From: Perkinsus marinus ATCC 50983
Lineage: Eukaryota > Perkinsozoa > Perkinsida > Perkinsidae
Assembly: GCF_000006405.1 (NCBI RefSeq)
Contig: NW_003213656.1
Coordinates: forward strand, 62,001-126,000
DNA: 64,000 bases
Direction: 5' to 3'
Made by a program: the position numbers and the translations under genes. The notes under the pieces are model-generated. The model was not told where the DNA came from. It made no database searches and worked only from the letters and a program-made list of their open reading frames with translations. Each line of letters begins with the position of its first letter. Position 1 is the first letter of the stretch. This document shows positions 44,250-57,100 of this stretch, piece after piece.

Positions 44250-47200
44250 ACAGTAGACGAAGGCTTCGTCCGTAGTCTGCTTGGGGGAGGTTTTTGCTCC
44301 TTCATTTCGTCTCACTGGGCGGCTATCCTGCCTCGAGGCTTGAGTTGAGTCTCGATGCCATAAGGACGGAGTTGGACTTGGTGATCTATCAGTTTTACCG
44401 ATGTATTAAACATTCACACTATGCAACACTTGCTGGAGTGTTGTGCTCTATCAAGGAGTATGCGGCTGATAACAATGAGGATGTACCACCATTCGGATGG
44501 GGATGGTTTCAGGGAGGAACTCAAGGCTCCAGCTGAGACGGTAGTAGAACTGGAATGATTAACTGATCACAATAGCGGCTCTATGCAAGCATGGCATACT
44601 GGAAAGTGGCGAATTCGGTACTGTTCGATTCAACTTGGTCATTTGCAGGAGTAGCGAGTTGCTACTTCAGAGGGTCGTCTTGTACAGGCCTTTCGTCTGA
44701 ACACCAGCACTCACTTTGGGACACTCTCAACCCAATCCTAGTTTGAGCATGCTCACGGATTATCTTACCTGTGTGATCAGGCCTCGTTGCCGTCGATTAA
44801 GGATGACCTTATAGCTATGACGAAGACGATGCAAGGCGGGCAGTTGGATCACAGCTGAGGCACCTGCTGCGCGCTCGCTATTAGTATAGGAAGACATCGA
44901 GTGTAGATTGGAGAATGACTCTCAAAGTATCGGCATGAGCTGGCTACCGCAGGGAATCAGAACAATGCTTTCCTTGATCAAAAGCTGGACCGTGTGCGGG
45001 GTAGCTAAATGCAGGTTTACGGGCTTCAGTGCAATAGACGACTGGGTTAGGACGGCTGGTCGAGAAGGGTGGTGGTCAGCGGCTCAACAGGACTGCTGCA
45101 GCATGGAGTGAGGAGGCTGCGAGCTATAGGGAGGACGTGGGAGCGAGACTCCGCTTCGAGGCCTATTCCATCACGTCGAAGGCATTCAATTGGAGAAAGA
45201 AGGCATAAGGTCGGGCTTGCCTGGCCTATCATCCCGACGCTCATCTGACGTGTCGTGCCTGCTGTTTCCTTATATCCCCATGTCGAGTTCAAAGGCCGAA
45301 GCCACACTGTGTCTTGTGAAGTTGATCAGCCCTTCTCGAGCCTTCGAGATGGCCACTCTCGAGCTGAAGTCATCCGCAGATGGTCCAGTAGGAAGAGCTG
45401 TTGGAGTGGTAAACCAGTGCTTATATATACAGTCTAGTCTCCCTCTTCTTAGGAGGAAGCTGCCGCTTGGGCACTCTCCCATATGAATGATGGTGATGCC
45501 GGCCCTGCACAGGACTCGGCCCTCACAGCTAGTGCTGCAGCAATGGGAACTCAACAGAAGCAGGTCGGACTGTGTAGTAGCCTAGTACCATGCTAGTAAT
45601 TCTGGATAGGTCCATAGATTCATCGCTGAGCTGCAAGGGACGGAGGAGGAGGCATGTGCGGCTCTGAAGACAGCAGTATACCGCTGCCGTCAGGGAGACT
45701 ATGCTGCACTTAGTAATGCTATCAGCGGGCCAGCCGACTCCTTGTGACGCTGTGTGGTCGCTCAGCGCGTTACATTGCTCTATCTCCGGTATGCGAGGAG
45801 CTCTTTGCATTGGCTGAGAGGAAGAAACAATCAGATGGGAGGACCATAGGGACGACCACGCTGTTCCTCGTAGAGCTACTAGGTAACCTCTACCCTGCCT
45901 AGCCTCAACCACCGTATCCTTCAGGATGGACCTTGCTGGCATGTGTTGACAACAGATTCCCAAGTTCCTCGGCGACTGGAAACGCCGTGTGCAGGGGAGT
46001 TCTCAGCTCCTCTACGATGTTCGCCTCTCGCTGTCTCTTCTCTGTATTAAACACCTCCAGAGACTGGGCCCTCATAGGCGCTTTGAGGCTCCTTAGAGGT
46101 ACTTCGTATCGTAGCAAGCAATGGGGCATCCCTGGTTTGCTCAGGGCTCTTCTCGTTCTCCCCTAGAGTGGCTCTCCAAGCTAGTACTGCTGTAGCCACC
46201 TGGACTGTTACCCGTGACAGCAAGGGGACTGCTGCTAATGATACAGTAGAGCATGGATGGAAAGCTCTCTCGAGGCTGCTTGGCCGGCGTCGAGTCACGG
46301 TAGTCGATAATTCTACCACGCCATGTATCAGTATTACTGTTTAGGCCGAAGGTGACACAGTACGGGAACAAGGCCTCCTGCTTACAGTGGCTATCCTGAA
46401 GGCAGCTGAAACCAATAAGGATCTTGCAGCTCAGCTGGTCCTGCACCCCGTCGGTTTACTACAACGTTGCAAGGCTCTTCGACTAGTCTTGTTGTGCAGA
46501 TGTGGCGACCGTTCCTGAGTCGAGCCCTGGCTGGCAGTGGCAACGAGGGCTGCGTAGTTCCCCAGCGTCGAGACCAAGAGGAAAGCGGCTCGAGAGATAG
46601 TGGTGCTGCTCTGGAGAGGATGCGGCAGGCTGAGGTTGCAGTACTCGAGGCACTTGGCCGCTTTCTGGCCAATTCTAAGGTGAGTTTCCCTCAAGATTTC
46701 AACCTCAAGAATGGCCGTATCGTTCAGTCACGGAAGAGTCGCTTATTCACGGACCAGGAGTTCTTCCTTCCCCGGTTGTCCCGAGTGGTGGTCGAGGCCA
46801 CTGAGGAGTCAGTGATGGACGCTGCCGAGGCCCTCTGGACGGCCATTGCCACCAACCATGCCCTCTGGGAAGGGGACATGGAAGGCCTCGGGGCAGCTCT
46901 GGCAGCAATGAAACCTCCTTGTGACTCCCAAACCAATATCCTCGTGGGAGCTCTCTCTTCGCACAAGTCTGCTGTTCTCTGGCACACTATAGCGGATAAG
47001 TGCTCGCTGGCTTTGGCACCGAGTCCTTCCCTACGATGGCTGGCGGCTGTGTCATCTGCTGTGGAGTTATTGGATGATCCCACGCCTTGCGGGCCGCCTT
47101 ACTTACCTGCATGCCTCAATCGATCTGAGCTCACCGCTGGGTTATTGTTCTCCGGAGAAGGGAAGGTGTTGGTACGCAGTGCTACGCTTGGTCTGGTCTC

Positions 47201-50200
47201 AGCGGCATTAAAGAGGCTTACTCGGAATCATGTCAAGGACAACACAGTAGGTCTCAGCTCTGTAGCAGGACGTTGAACGGTTCATTTCAGGCCTTGAATG
47301 TTGTTGCTGGACATCTACCGGACATGCAGAGCATCCTCAATGCCAAGCCGGGGACTACTTCAACTAGCGCTCCTTATTACTTGGCCTGGTCTCAGTGCAT
47401 TTGCGCCTATCAGACCGCCTTACCTGGTAGGTTCCTCCAATGTAAGTTCGACTGGGGTAGAGCTCTCATGGAGTGCCGTGAGCCTGTGCAGAGAGCAGTG
47501 CTCCTCCCAATGACCGTACGAGTCCTCGCTGGCTTCCCTCTAGGGAAGAGCAAACTCTCCTGGATGAGACACTTGGTTGATACTGCGGCGGAAGAAGAGT
47601 TCTGTCAGAGTCTCTTTGATACTGGTCACTTCACGACCTACGAGGAGGCTAGACTGTGGGGAACCTTACCTTCTAGGGAAGAGAAGCTTTGGGTCGTTGC
47701 TGTCTTGCAAGAACTGGCACAGCATCCACTACTGCCTGTTGGCACATGGGTATCAGACTTCGTAAAACAGGCCCTCACTGGCAGGCCCCAACCTCCTGGG
47801 CATAGCTGTTGTGTTACTGACGTTGTTTTAAGACTCGCTCGATCGAGCGATGCCTCTGTAGAAGACTGGGAGCACCTCGTCGGGAAATGTGATAACCAGA
47901 GCGACCTGTTGAAGGAGTTGCGTCTGTCGCAGAGCCCAAAGGAGGACAGCCCTACTACCGGCTCATCCTCGGAGGGCGGCCCCTTGGCTACTTTGCTCGC
48001 CCGTCCGTTGAACCACCAACTTGATTTGACGCCTGCTGCGAAAACGCCAACACTAGTGGCTGCCGTAGTCGACGAGTTAGCCTATGAAGGGCAGTTTAAG
48101 GCCGCCCTTGAGGTTCTGCTCACTTCCGTTCCTGCTAGTCGGGAGGAGGTTCCTGGCCTCGACCGAGTCCTCAGTAAGAACGCCTCCTTATTAGCTGCCA
48201 TTGCCAGCATCGCCTCTGACACCTTCCGCCATAGTCTGCTCTGGCTGCTGACACCGAGGGTCCTAGTACAAGTCTGTCAGTACCGGCAGGAGATTGCTGT
48301 AGAGACAGCCGACTACCTCCAACATAAGCCGAGGAAGCTGAGGAGGAAGTGGGGTGATAGGCGCTTCCAGCGCTGTGTCCTAGCCGCTTGCTGTGCTCTA
48401 GTCGTTCATGACAAACCCGAGAGGGCCTCCCTTCTGGCTGAGGAATTCGGTCCTGTATCGGCAGAGCTTGACAAAATTCCCCAAGGTGTACTGCCGCAAC
48501 TACCACAGGGGCTGTTGGACCTGAGCTCTCTGGATACTGCTACTGTCTTATCCAAGGGTGACGCTACCCTCAACCAGTGGTGGGTGGATATGGGACGTTT
48601 AGACCTTCTTGACGAGGCCTTGGATGAGGACACGCTCCAGAGTGTTCTCAAGACTACGACAGTTCCCGAGGCAGTTTTGGACGAGTTTGTGAAATCCGAT
48701 CGGGTTTCTGCGTCCACAGTTGTTGCTGTTGCTAGCCAGTTAGCTCGACAAGAGGCGGTCAAGGACAGCGTTAGCCAACACTGGTATGAGAAGGTCATAC
48801 CTTCCCTGTCGGACGAGACGCTCCGTGATGAAGCCTCTGTCCTTCTCGCTGTCCCGTACACACCCTGTGAGGAGTACTCACACCTACTACAGCGGCTGGT
48901 CAGCCTGTGGGGCATGAGCCGCTCAGATAACGACGAGGCTCTACTGAAAGTGATACTGGAAATGGCCTGCCTCCATGAGCTCTCTCGGAAGGCTGAGTAT
49001 CGACCTGATTCCCGGATACCTCGGGCTATTGCTAAGGAGTGTCACAGGCTTCCTGTACCCGACATCTTATTGGATAACAAGTAGGTTTTACTGGCCTTTT
49101 TCCAATTGAACTATCATTGCTGCCTCAGCCTCTCCATAGCGAGCTCCGTTCGCTCTGAGTCACTCGACATAGATGCCTTCACGGTTTTCACCGCTGGTCG
49201 CCTGAGGAGAGCCGAAGCGACAACCACAGACGAGGACTGGCAAAACTATACACCAGCGGCTGAGCTTGATTCTCTTGTCACTGAGATCTGCTCTGGCGGC
49301 CGGGCTTTGGGCGCATTGGTGTTGGCCACGTCGAGCAGAGACAAGATCGTGAGAGATCTCTCCCGTGGTTCTCTTGGGAGGGTAGTCGGCTGCCTCGAAC
49401 TGAAGGTCCAAGGTCGAGATCAAAGTGGGATACGCCTCGGGTTCAGAGATGCCCACGAGGTACGTCATTGAACATCTCTGAATCATGCGAGAATGAGTGC
49501 CCTCCAGGTGCTCTTCCTCCTGCATGCCTTTCTCAATGCACTGCCGGAGTCGACGGACGAACCTTCGCCGTCAGTATTAGCCCATGCTGTGGCGCAGATG
49601 GCCGCAGTTGTGGTACGCCCGGAGTCGCCAGAGTACGAGGAGGTGTGCCATGGCATTTTGGCTAGGTGAGACTCAGGAGGAGCTCGCTATGATCGATGGA
49701 TCTTCCTCGTAGGCCCTCCCTTGACACAGCAGACATACCCCTCTGGTTCGACTTGTTCTACTCGAAAAGTGTCAGTAACTGCACCCACCATAGACGGTGG
49801 ATCCTGCAGGTCCTCTCCACAGCGACGCATCCGGACTACATAACACCAGGTTGGCACCTCTTCTACTTAGCACTCGTGATAGAAGGATGCTCTCCCCTGT
49901 AGATACCGTGACCGGTCCACTAGGGAAACGTCGAGTCCCGGAGGCCCTTATGGCTCTCACGGCCGACGTGACACAAACGGATGTCCAATTGGAGTGCCAT
50001 GCCCTCGACATCGTAGTCATAGTCGTTGCTGTTGCTAGACACTTCTCGCTCTGTAGTTACTCAACATTACAACATTTTACTCCTCGAGGCCTGGGGCCTT
50101 AGTGAAGTTCGTGAAGAACCATGCTGTGGTCGAGTGGTGCTACAACTTGCTCCGAGACAAGGCCCATGTAAGATACTTCCGACTTCACAGCTTCTACTCT

Positions 50201-50831
50201 TACTACCTTCTCTCAGGTATCTAACGTGCGTTCTCGAGCGTTGAAGATTGCTGACATTCTGCTATCGCGATTACCGATACACCCCACTCTGGTCGGGCTG
50301 CTCGACCTCTACTTCGGTCTGGGCGATGCTCAATCGCTACGTGCTCTCGCTTCTACTACGTTGCCTCGGTACATTCGTTGGGCCCCGTCGAGCCTCATGC
50401 GAAAACTAGAGGGTGTGGAACTCAGTCCGACCTGCGTCCTGCGTATACTAAGCCAGAGGCCTAGTGATGAATGCTTGCTGTCGACAGCCGTAGCGTCCAT
50501 GAAATCTCTACCTGCCATCACACCACCAGATATCGTCAAGGACTTGGAGGCTGCGCTGTTGTCAGTGAGCGAATACTGCCCGCCTCAAGCCATTGCCTTC
50601 GCCCGGATGGCCTCACGCTGCACTGGCTTGACGTGGAAGTCACGTATAGCCATCATTTCCATCCTGTTACATGGCAATAGAAAAGCGCTGATGAAGCTTC
50701 CTTGCGAAGCGTTAGAGGCGATGAGTCGACTACCCGCAGTCGAAGACCTTTCCGCGTGGTCGGATGATGTACCAGACGAGATTGTCGAAGACTCGGAAAC
50801 ACTCCTGCGGATGACGATGTGCTGTGTATAA
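44250..50831 (+). CDS. URB1: URB1/NPA1-like nucleolar ribosome-biogenesis protein (start approximate)
   Basis: A very large helical-repeat protein needed for early 60S pre-ribosome assembly. Early exons include SRLELSLDAIRTELDLVIYQ, EEEACAALKTAVYRCRQGDY and others between 44250 and 46450. Two long exons follow. The first holds SLRWLAAVSSAVELLDDPTP, PYLPACLNRSELTAGLLFSG and VLVRSATLGLVSAALKRLTR; the second (47280-49084) has APYYLAWSQCICAYQTALPG and FLQCKFDWGRALMECREP, matching the order of URB1 blocks (trailing TALSLISVILKRAL and QYNFDFSKLL in the human protein). The C-terminal part has DIPLWFDLFYSKSVSNCTHH RRWILQVLSTATHPD, like URB1's ...RRWIL motif, and ends TAA at 50831. Exon borders before 46450 are uncertain, so the true start may differ. 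Confidence 0.7.
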
Positions 50832-51738
50832 CTAACGTAACTAACAACGTACTTCAACTTGCCCATTGAACTTTCTGTTGTTAATTATTCTTCACTGGAG
50901 GAGTCCACTGATATCGGCAATTATCATGCCACAAGTAAGCAGCTCCGCTCTTACCTTATAACTCAGCACTGTTCGAAATGCACGGCTCTAAGCCGACGTT
51001 AGCGAATCTGTGAAGAACGGTGATGACATCGAGTGTCACTGTCAGGTAACTGTTAGACAGTCACTTCTGGTTCATCAGCGAGGTATAGTTTCTCTCCTTA
51101 TGTGCTGAGCCTGGATTTGAACGGCGAGCAGTGTAAGATGCATACGCCAATTCGTATACATCCCATCCTCTCCCCATGAACACGATGAGAGATGAATAAC
51201 CGAGACATGATGTAGTGAGTCTTTGATACATACCATCGGGTTTCTGTAACTCTCCCGATTATTAACCCACTAGAATCACTACTGACTATTAACCAAACGT
51301 AGAGTTTCAAGGCAACAACAAATTTATTTCAAGTGACTTCACTCGTTATATCATCAACACAACTCGACAATTCCAGCGATTTTATACAAGTATTCGATGA
51401 CTTAACTAGTTTAACTGTGAAAATAACAAAAGATTGTAAATGGTATACATCGTCGGTTGTTATCAGCATCAACTATAGGTTATGGTGGTAGACTACTATA
51501 AATTATAGTCTGCAAAAGATATAACCTATAACCAATCCAACCATCTGCGACACTCGAGCGTGTAGTTCCCTTCATACACTGTTATTAGATGTGGTAAGAA
51601 CGGTACGAATCACCCAGCCAGAGCAGAGACTTAACCACAGTGGTAAACTAGAGCCGTGCAAATCACTTCTTGCTTTGTGTCAAAGGCTCCGCGGCTTCGC
51701 CTTCCGTCACGTAGGGTATGTTCAACCACAGAAGTGTT
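50832..51738. other. AT-rich intergenic with nested inverted repeats
   Basis: Convergent-gene spacer between URB1 (+) and the NYN RNase (-). The only structure is the nested inverted repeat at 51473-51530. Confidence 0.5.
51473..51530. repeat. Nested inverted repeat
   Basis: Outer arms TATAGGTTAT (51474-51483) and ATAACCTATA (51521-51530) enclose an inner imperfect palindrome GACTACTATAAATTATAGTC (51491-51510). The whole could fold as a cruciform or mark a small inverted-repeat element. It is AT-rich, so chance is more likely than for the 18-bp perfect hairpin at 22063. Confidence 0.7.
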
Positions 51739-54025
51739 TCACACTGGTGGCTCGACCTTCGGGACCGGCATTGAAAAGTCCGGGTTGGGCATAAATTCGT
51801 CCTTCACGAAAGTATAACTAATAACGTGGGTACGCAACCACAGAATCGACTCTGACTTTTTCCACGACGGCTGCTTTTTCACCCAATCGCGGTACATATC
51901 GTTGGAGACTATTACAGCATCCTTCCTATGAGCATATTGTAGACAGTAGGAATCGTCATAATCCTGAGAAAATAGGAATACTTCAACCCTCGAGACCATC
52001 TTGAGCAAAATCACCTTCGACGGAGTCAGCGCCAGTCTACCCTGAGTCTGCAGCTTCAGAAGAATGCCAATATTGTCCACTGGTATGTGAGTAGGAGCTG
52101 CCTTGATACCGTGTACCGTTTGGACTCGCATCTTCTGTGCATTACGAAGTTTAAATAGCTCATTACGGTTGACCAAGTAGTCTGGGAGGAACACCATAAC
52201 CTATGGAGAAGCGAGGAAGTTAACCACAGAGCGACCGTTGGGATCTCACCTCATGGCCTCTAGAGATGTAGTAATCGACGCATATCTGCAGGCCTTTACA
52301 TGTGAACTGCTGCCCCCCATGCCTGTTGGCCACGTTGGGCCCATCAATTAGAACAAGAGGCTTATACTCGCTCTCAGACGGCCTCTCATGTCTACCAGGC
52401 GCGTGTGACCTCACGACTGCAGTCCGTCTACGTGTCGATTCATCATCAGGATCACCTTCCGACAAGAAACTCCCCTAAAATATAAAACAATGATACTCCT
52501 GATATCTTCCCTGAACTCACCCATCTATCTGTCCGACATCGAGCCCAGGGCGATCGATGATGATTGACTGCCTTCGAATGTGCGATGCCTTCTCCCTTCT
52601 TGCTCTCAGACCTCCTGGCGTCACCCTTCTCCGACTGGTCATCCACCATCGGCTCGGCAATTCTCTTGAGACTGACTTCCTTCGGAATCGAGAGGACACC
52701 GCGAGTCTTAGTCTTTGTCGAGATGTGAAGGCAACTTTGGACCAGCCTACTCGCCATAGTACCGCTCGGATTTCCACTCAGCTCAGCTGGGGTTATATTC
52801 TTATTGAAGATATCCGTGAGCACAGTAAATGTCCAAGGGTCCTCTGCTGCACTAACCGCATATTCAGCACAGTGAGCTTTCACGATCCCATCTACATCGG
52901 CATCACCATGCCAGTAAGGCCCCATGAATTCGAGACAGAGGAGGAGGGAGCACCATAGGGCCGACTCCGAGATACGACACGCATCCATCGCCGGCTCTAA
53001 CGCCAACGTTGCTCCTATTGACGAGATCAACGACTTCACAGGTCCACGTTCACCCCCCAAGGACGCACACTGAGTGATTGCCGCGGTCAGCAGTACCAAC
53101 CAATGCCAGGTGCCAGGGGATGTCCGTGCCGGCTCGTCGACCATCACTAAGCCCGCCAGTTTCAATGGCTCTGGGCTATAGGGCTGCTCACGCAGACTTG
53201 AGATGCACGCATCCAAGATCGACTTCGCGAAGGGGCGGCTAGCCTCGGGAACTTCGTTCAGATGCCTAGCAGTACTCTTAATTTTGGAGATGAGAGCGTC
53301 AGGCCCATCACGCTCTGGGTTATGTCGGAGCAGATCATAGCAAACCTTAGAGAGCCTTCGACGCTGCAGACCGGCTGTGATAGAGAGTAGGCAAGCAGCA
53401 GGTGACGAGTGAGAGCCGAGGAGAAGTATGCACCTCTCGTAATGCTCAATGGCGAGATCAAGGTGACTTGCCTCAACAAACGTACCGACGTATCTGCCAA
53501 CGGGATAAGTCTTTTCTATGGGAAAAGATTAACAACCATCGTACCTCTCCAGGTCGCCAAAGACAACCTCAAGCCGACCGTCCAACAGTCGGCGGGCATC
53601 CGCCTCAGCATCTCCTCGAACTTCGACTACGCGGCGCTTCAAATCAGTGAAATACATACATACAGTCTCAGCTTGAAGCCTCAACTGCTCCGTTAACTCG
53701 GCGTGTCTTCTCTCATCGTTCTTGTCCAAAGCTCTCAAATCATTCATGGTATCAGAGAGAGGATCGTAACTATCAAACACGCCGAATCAACAAAGTGGGT
53801 TCAACTGCCAACCCCGCAGTACACTATCTTCCATATTTTCCCCACTGCCCTTCCTTTGAGGGCCTCGATGAACCTTCCTTCATCGGGACTGGTCAATGCC
53901 ATCTCATAGTAGTCCAACTTCTCGACAGGGCTCACGGAGCGACGGTAGCCACCAGATTTACCCTCAGCTCTCGGGCTGAGATCTTCCACATCTTCGCTGG
54001 GAGTCGATATGTTACCGTCATTCAT
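51739..54025 (-). CDS. Helical-repeat protein fused to a Zc3h12a/Regnase-type NYN (PIN-like) ribonuclease
   Basis: It starts at ATG 54025 (MNDGNISTPSEDVEDLSPRA). An exon with SVSPVEKLDYYEMALTSPDE leads to a coiled-coil exon ERRHAELTEQLRLQAETVCM. A TPR-like part follows (LAIEHYERCILLLGSHSSPA, KVCYDLLRHNPERDGPDALI, FAKSILDACISSLREQPYSP). A 46-nt intron after CRTDRW joins in frame to GSFLSEGDPDDESTRRR. The NYN domain then reads KPLVLIDGPNVANRHGGQQF, CVDYYISRGHEV, an intron, MVFLPDYLVN, SQDYDDSYCLQYAHRKDAVI, VSNDMYRDWVKKQPSWKKS and ISYTFVKDEFMPNPD, ending at 51739. The acidic residues known to bind Mg in Regnase-1 (DGxN, DD, SNDxYRD) are all kept, so nuclease activity is likely. No CCCH zinc finger follows, unlike animal Regnase. 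Confidence 0.85.
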
Positions 54026-54153
54026 CGCACAACTGATGACCCCAGCCCACTATTACGAAAACCCTGGCCAACTCGAGTCACGTCCGGAAAGGGTAATAAA
54101 GGGACAAATGATAGCAAGTGCCTCGACGTGCGGCGTTTAAAACTGCATCATAC

Positions 54154-57100
54154 TCATCGTCTCGGAGAGCCATAGCGGCGTCGACTGGGACGTCCACCAC
54201 CACCACTTCGCTCACTCGACCTACGGGTGTCCACGGAGGCTCGGCCAGTTCTTAACCTGATAACAGCAGAGCTTCACGCGATTTGATCGGAGAGTGATAT
54301 TACCTATCACGGCTACTGGTCCGATGGCTGGTCGACCGGCGGTGGGCATCACCATCTTCCTCTCTACTGTTGTGATGATGACGATGGTCTTCTCGATGTC
54401 TTCCATGAGATCTAGATCGACTGAAGTGTGATAAATCTCGAACCTTGCTACCAGCACCACCCAATGTAGTACCTCTTGTGCTCGCCCATCCAGCGGTCCT
54501 CATCTACACTCCTCCTCTCCCTTTTGTCATGATGGTGACTGTCACCATCGTCACCTCCTCCGCGGTGGCTGTCATCAGTATCCTTCCGTCTCCTCTTGCC
54601 CAACGTAGCGGCATTCACCGACAGTCTACATTCATGTTTGCGTCTTGGCCCTACCCTCTCACATGGTAGGGGATGACGATCGTAGGTAGGCCTATTGGAA
54701 ATAACCTGTCCCCCAGTCTGCGGCAACCATTGCAGCGGACTATCTGCCGTGATGTCAACCAAAGACAATCCCTCAGTGTCCGGACCTAATCGGTACCTCA
54801 TCAGAAAACGTGCAGAATTCACGCGCCCACCGGCGCTCTCGACACAATGTGGGCGGACCAAATCAACAGTTCCTTCATCCGAGTTCTGCACGAGCAGTAG
54901 AGGCTCTTGATAATAGGGCAGATAGATCGGTACCAAAGCGTTGGCCGACGAGGACACCTTCGTTCGAGACACTTCCGTCCATTTGCCGTCGGCTAAAGGT
55001 AAGTGAGCAATGACCAAATACCCAGGCTTCTCCAACCACGCCATAAACACCTCCACCGGCCAGGTATTAACCGATAGTCGACGAGCAGCATAGACATAGA
55101 GCGGCACGGGTCTAGGGGTTGAGGAGTTGGGACCTTCTACTGACTTCAACGCCTTGGGTTTGGATATCTCCACAGTGGGCCTTTGAGGGTCCGCGATTAC
55201 TCGGATGGACGTACCATGGTCAGCAGTATGTACTATGAAGAAAGTGCAGACCTGTTGTTGTTGGCCAGGGGCCTTAGAGTGGTGATAGAGAATTTCGGCT
55301 TCACAAGAAGCGTCGAAGAACTCGGGCTCCTGCAGTACATCGACCTCTCGGACGAACTGCCATGACGTTGTAGGGTTCTGTATGAAGAACACTCCTCCTT
55401 TTTGACTAGCTCTATGCACGGCCATCACGAAGAGATCGGGCTCAGTAGAGGTACTGGTAACCGGGGAAAACATGAAGGGGTAGAAGTGGCATTGAGAGAA
55501 AGGCACCGCCTCGTCGCCGAACTCGAGCAGAGTCGTCCACTTATCACAGTGCTGATTCACGTCTGCAGCACACACCCTTGTCGCCTGATGCTTGGCATCC
55601 TGTATGACCACGAAAAGACACTCTCTATTAGGAGCCCACCTTAATGGGGTTACTCGCATACTTTTAGAGGAGCTCTGACCAGCAGCAGTCACTTCTTTAG
55701 GCAACGCCTTCATATCCAAATCGAGGCCCTCCAGAGTTGACAGACAACACGCACTACCCTTACGGCCAGCAGTCTTCGATGGAGAGCCACTGCTACTACC
55801 ATCAATGGCCGAACCACAGTCCTCTCGAACCCACAAGATATTAGTATCATTATCAACCGGTCGAGGAGGGGGAATATTCACAGGCATCGGCGGTTCGAAG
55901 GGTAAGCGCTTACCCACGAACTTCCCATCGTACCGGTCGGGAGCGGCCAAATCAGTGAGCGGCAGATCCATGGTCAAGTCACGTACACTACACTTTGTCA
56001 CCCGAGGCACTTGCATCTGCCGGACGACCCTAGGGTTGGGGGTCATCACAAGACGATCACAGGAAAGACCCTCCGAGAGATAGAGTCGCCACACCTGCAT
56101 GGTCCCAGCCGCACCTGCGTCACCAGCTGAGGTGGCGAGGAGCAGAGGCTCCGGTAGATAGGGTAGGTAGACGGGGGCGATACGAGTATGAGGGGAAGTA
56201 TTGAGCGTTACGGCTGCCACCCTCTGCCACGAGTCAGTGGCCAAAGCACTGAACTGAGGCAACTTGGCAATACGCAGCATCCCACCGGCTACCCACGCCA
56301 CATACGTGTGGAAGTTTCCCACCGAGGGATGGTCAGCCTCGGACGTCCCTGAGGGAGGAGGTACGACATAGAGTATCTTCAACTTGCATGAGATGTCTAC
56401 ATCACCGTTGGCAATAGAACTGTTCACCTTCACCCAAGCGGCAGTCGGATCGCATATTTCCCTCAATGAGCAGGCATCACCATCTTGAATGAGAACGAAG
56501 GTTCGGCCATGCATATACACCGGAGTGACTCTAACGTTACAGCGGACACCGGGAGTCACCGACCACTCGTCATCAGGGGTAATGTCCCTAAGGGGCACCC
56601 AAGGCTGATTCGGAGCGCTGACTTGGAATACCCTGCCGGCACCAGTAGGGCGATGTATGGCCAAGACTATCATTAGATACTGTCCAGGAGAGTCGGCCGT
56701 CTCCCCAGGTGTGAGGGGAGCTCTAAGCATCATCGGGACCAACTTGGACTCGGCCAAGGCCTGATCATCTCTAGTCTCGAACATCGTAGGCCACACCTCC
56801 ATCGGGCTGTCCGACCTAGACACGCACATACGAAGGCGACCGGTCTGCTTGTGTTGGAGGATCACGAAGGGCTCCTTCTCATTAGACCACCGCAATGGGG
56901 TACACTTCCATCCCCGCTCAGTAGGCTGAGCTGCATCTGGCTTCGATAAATAGAACTGCTCTCCCTCAGACCTCAGAGTCGATAACTCGCTGACATCCAG
57001 CCCAGGAGGGTTCTTCAGTGTCACCATCACAGGCGTCGTCGCGAGTAGGGCACCACCACTGGGAGGAAGACCGTTAGGGCCTCCCATACCAGGTGGTGGG

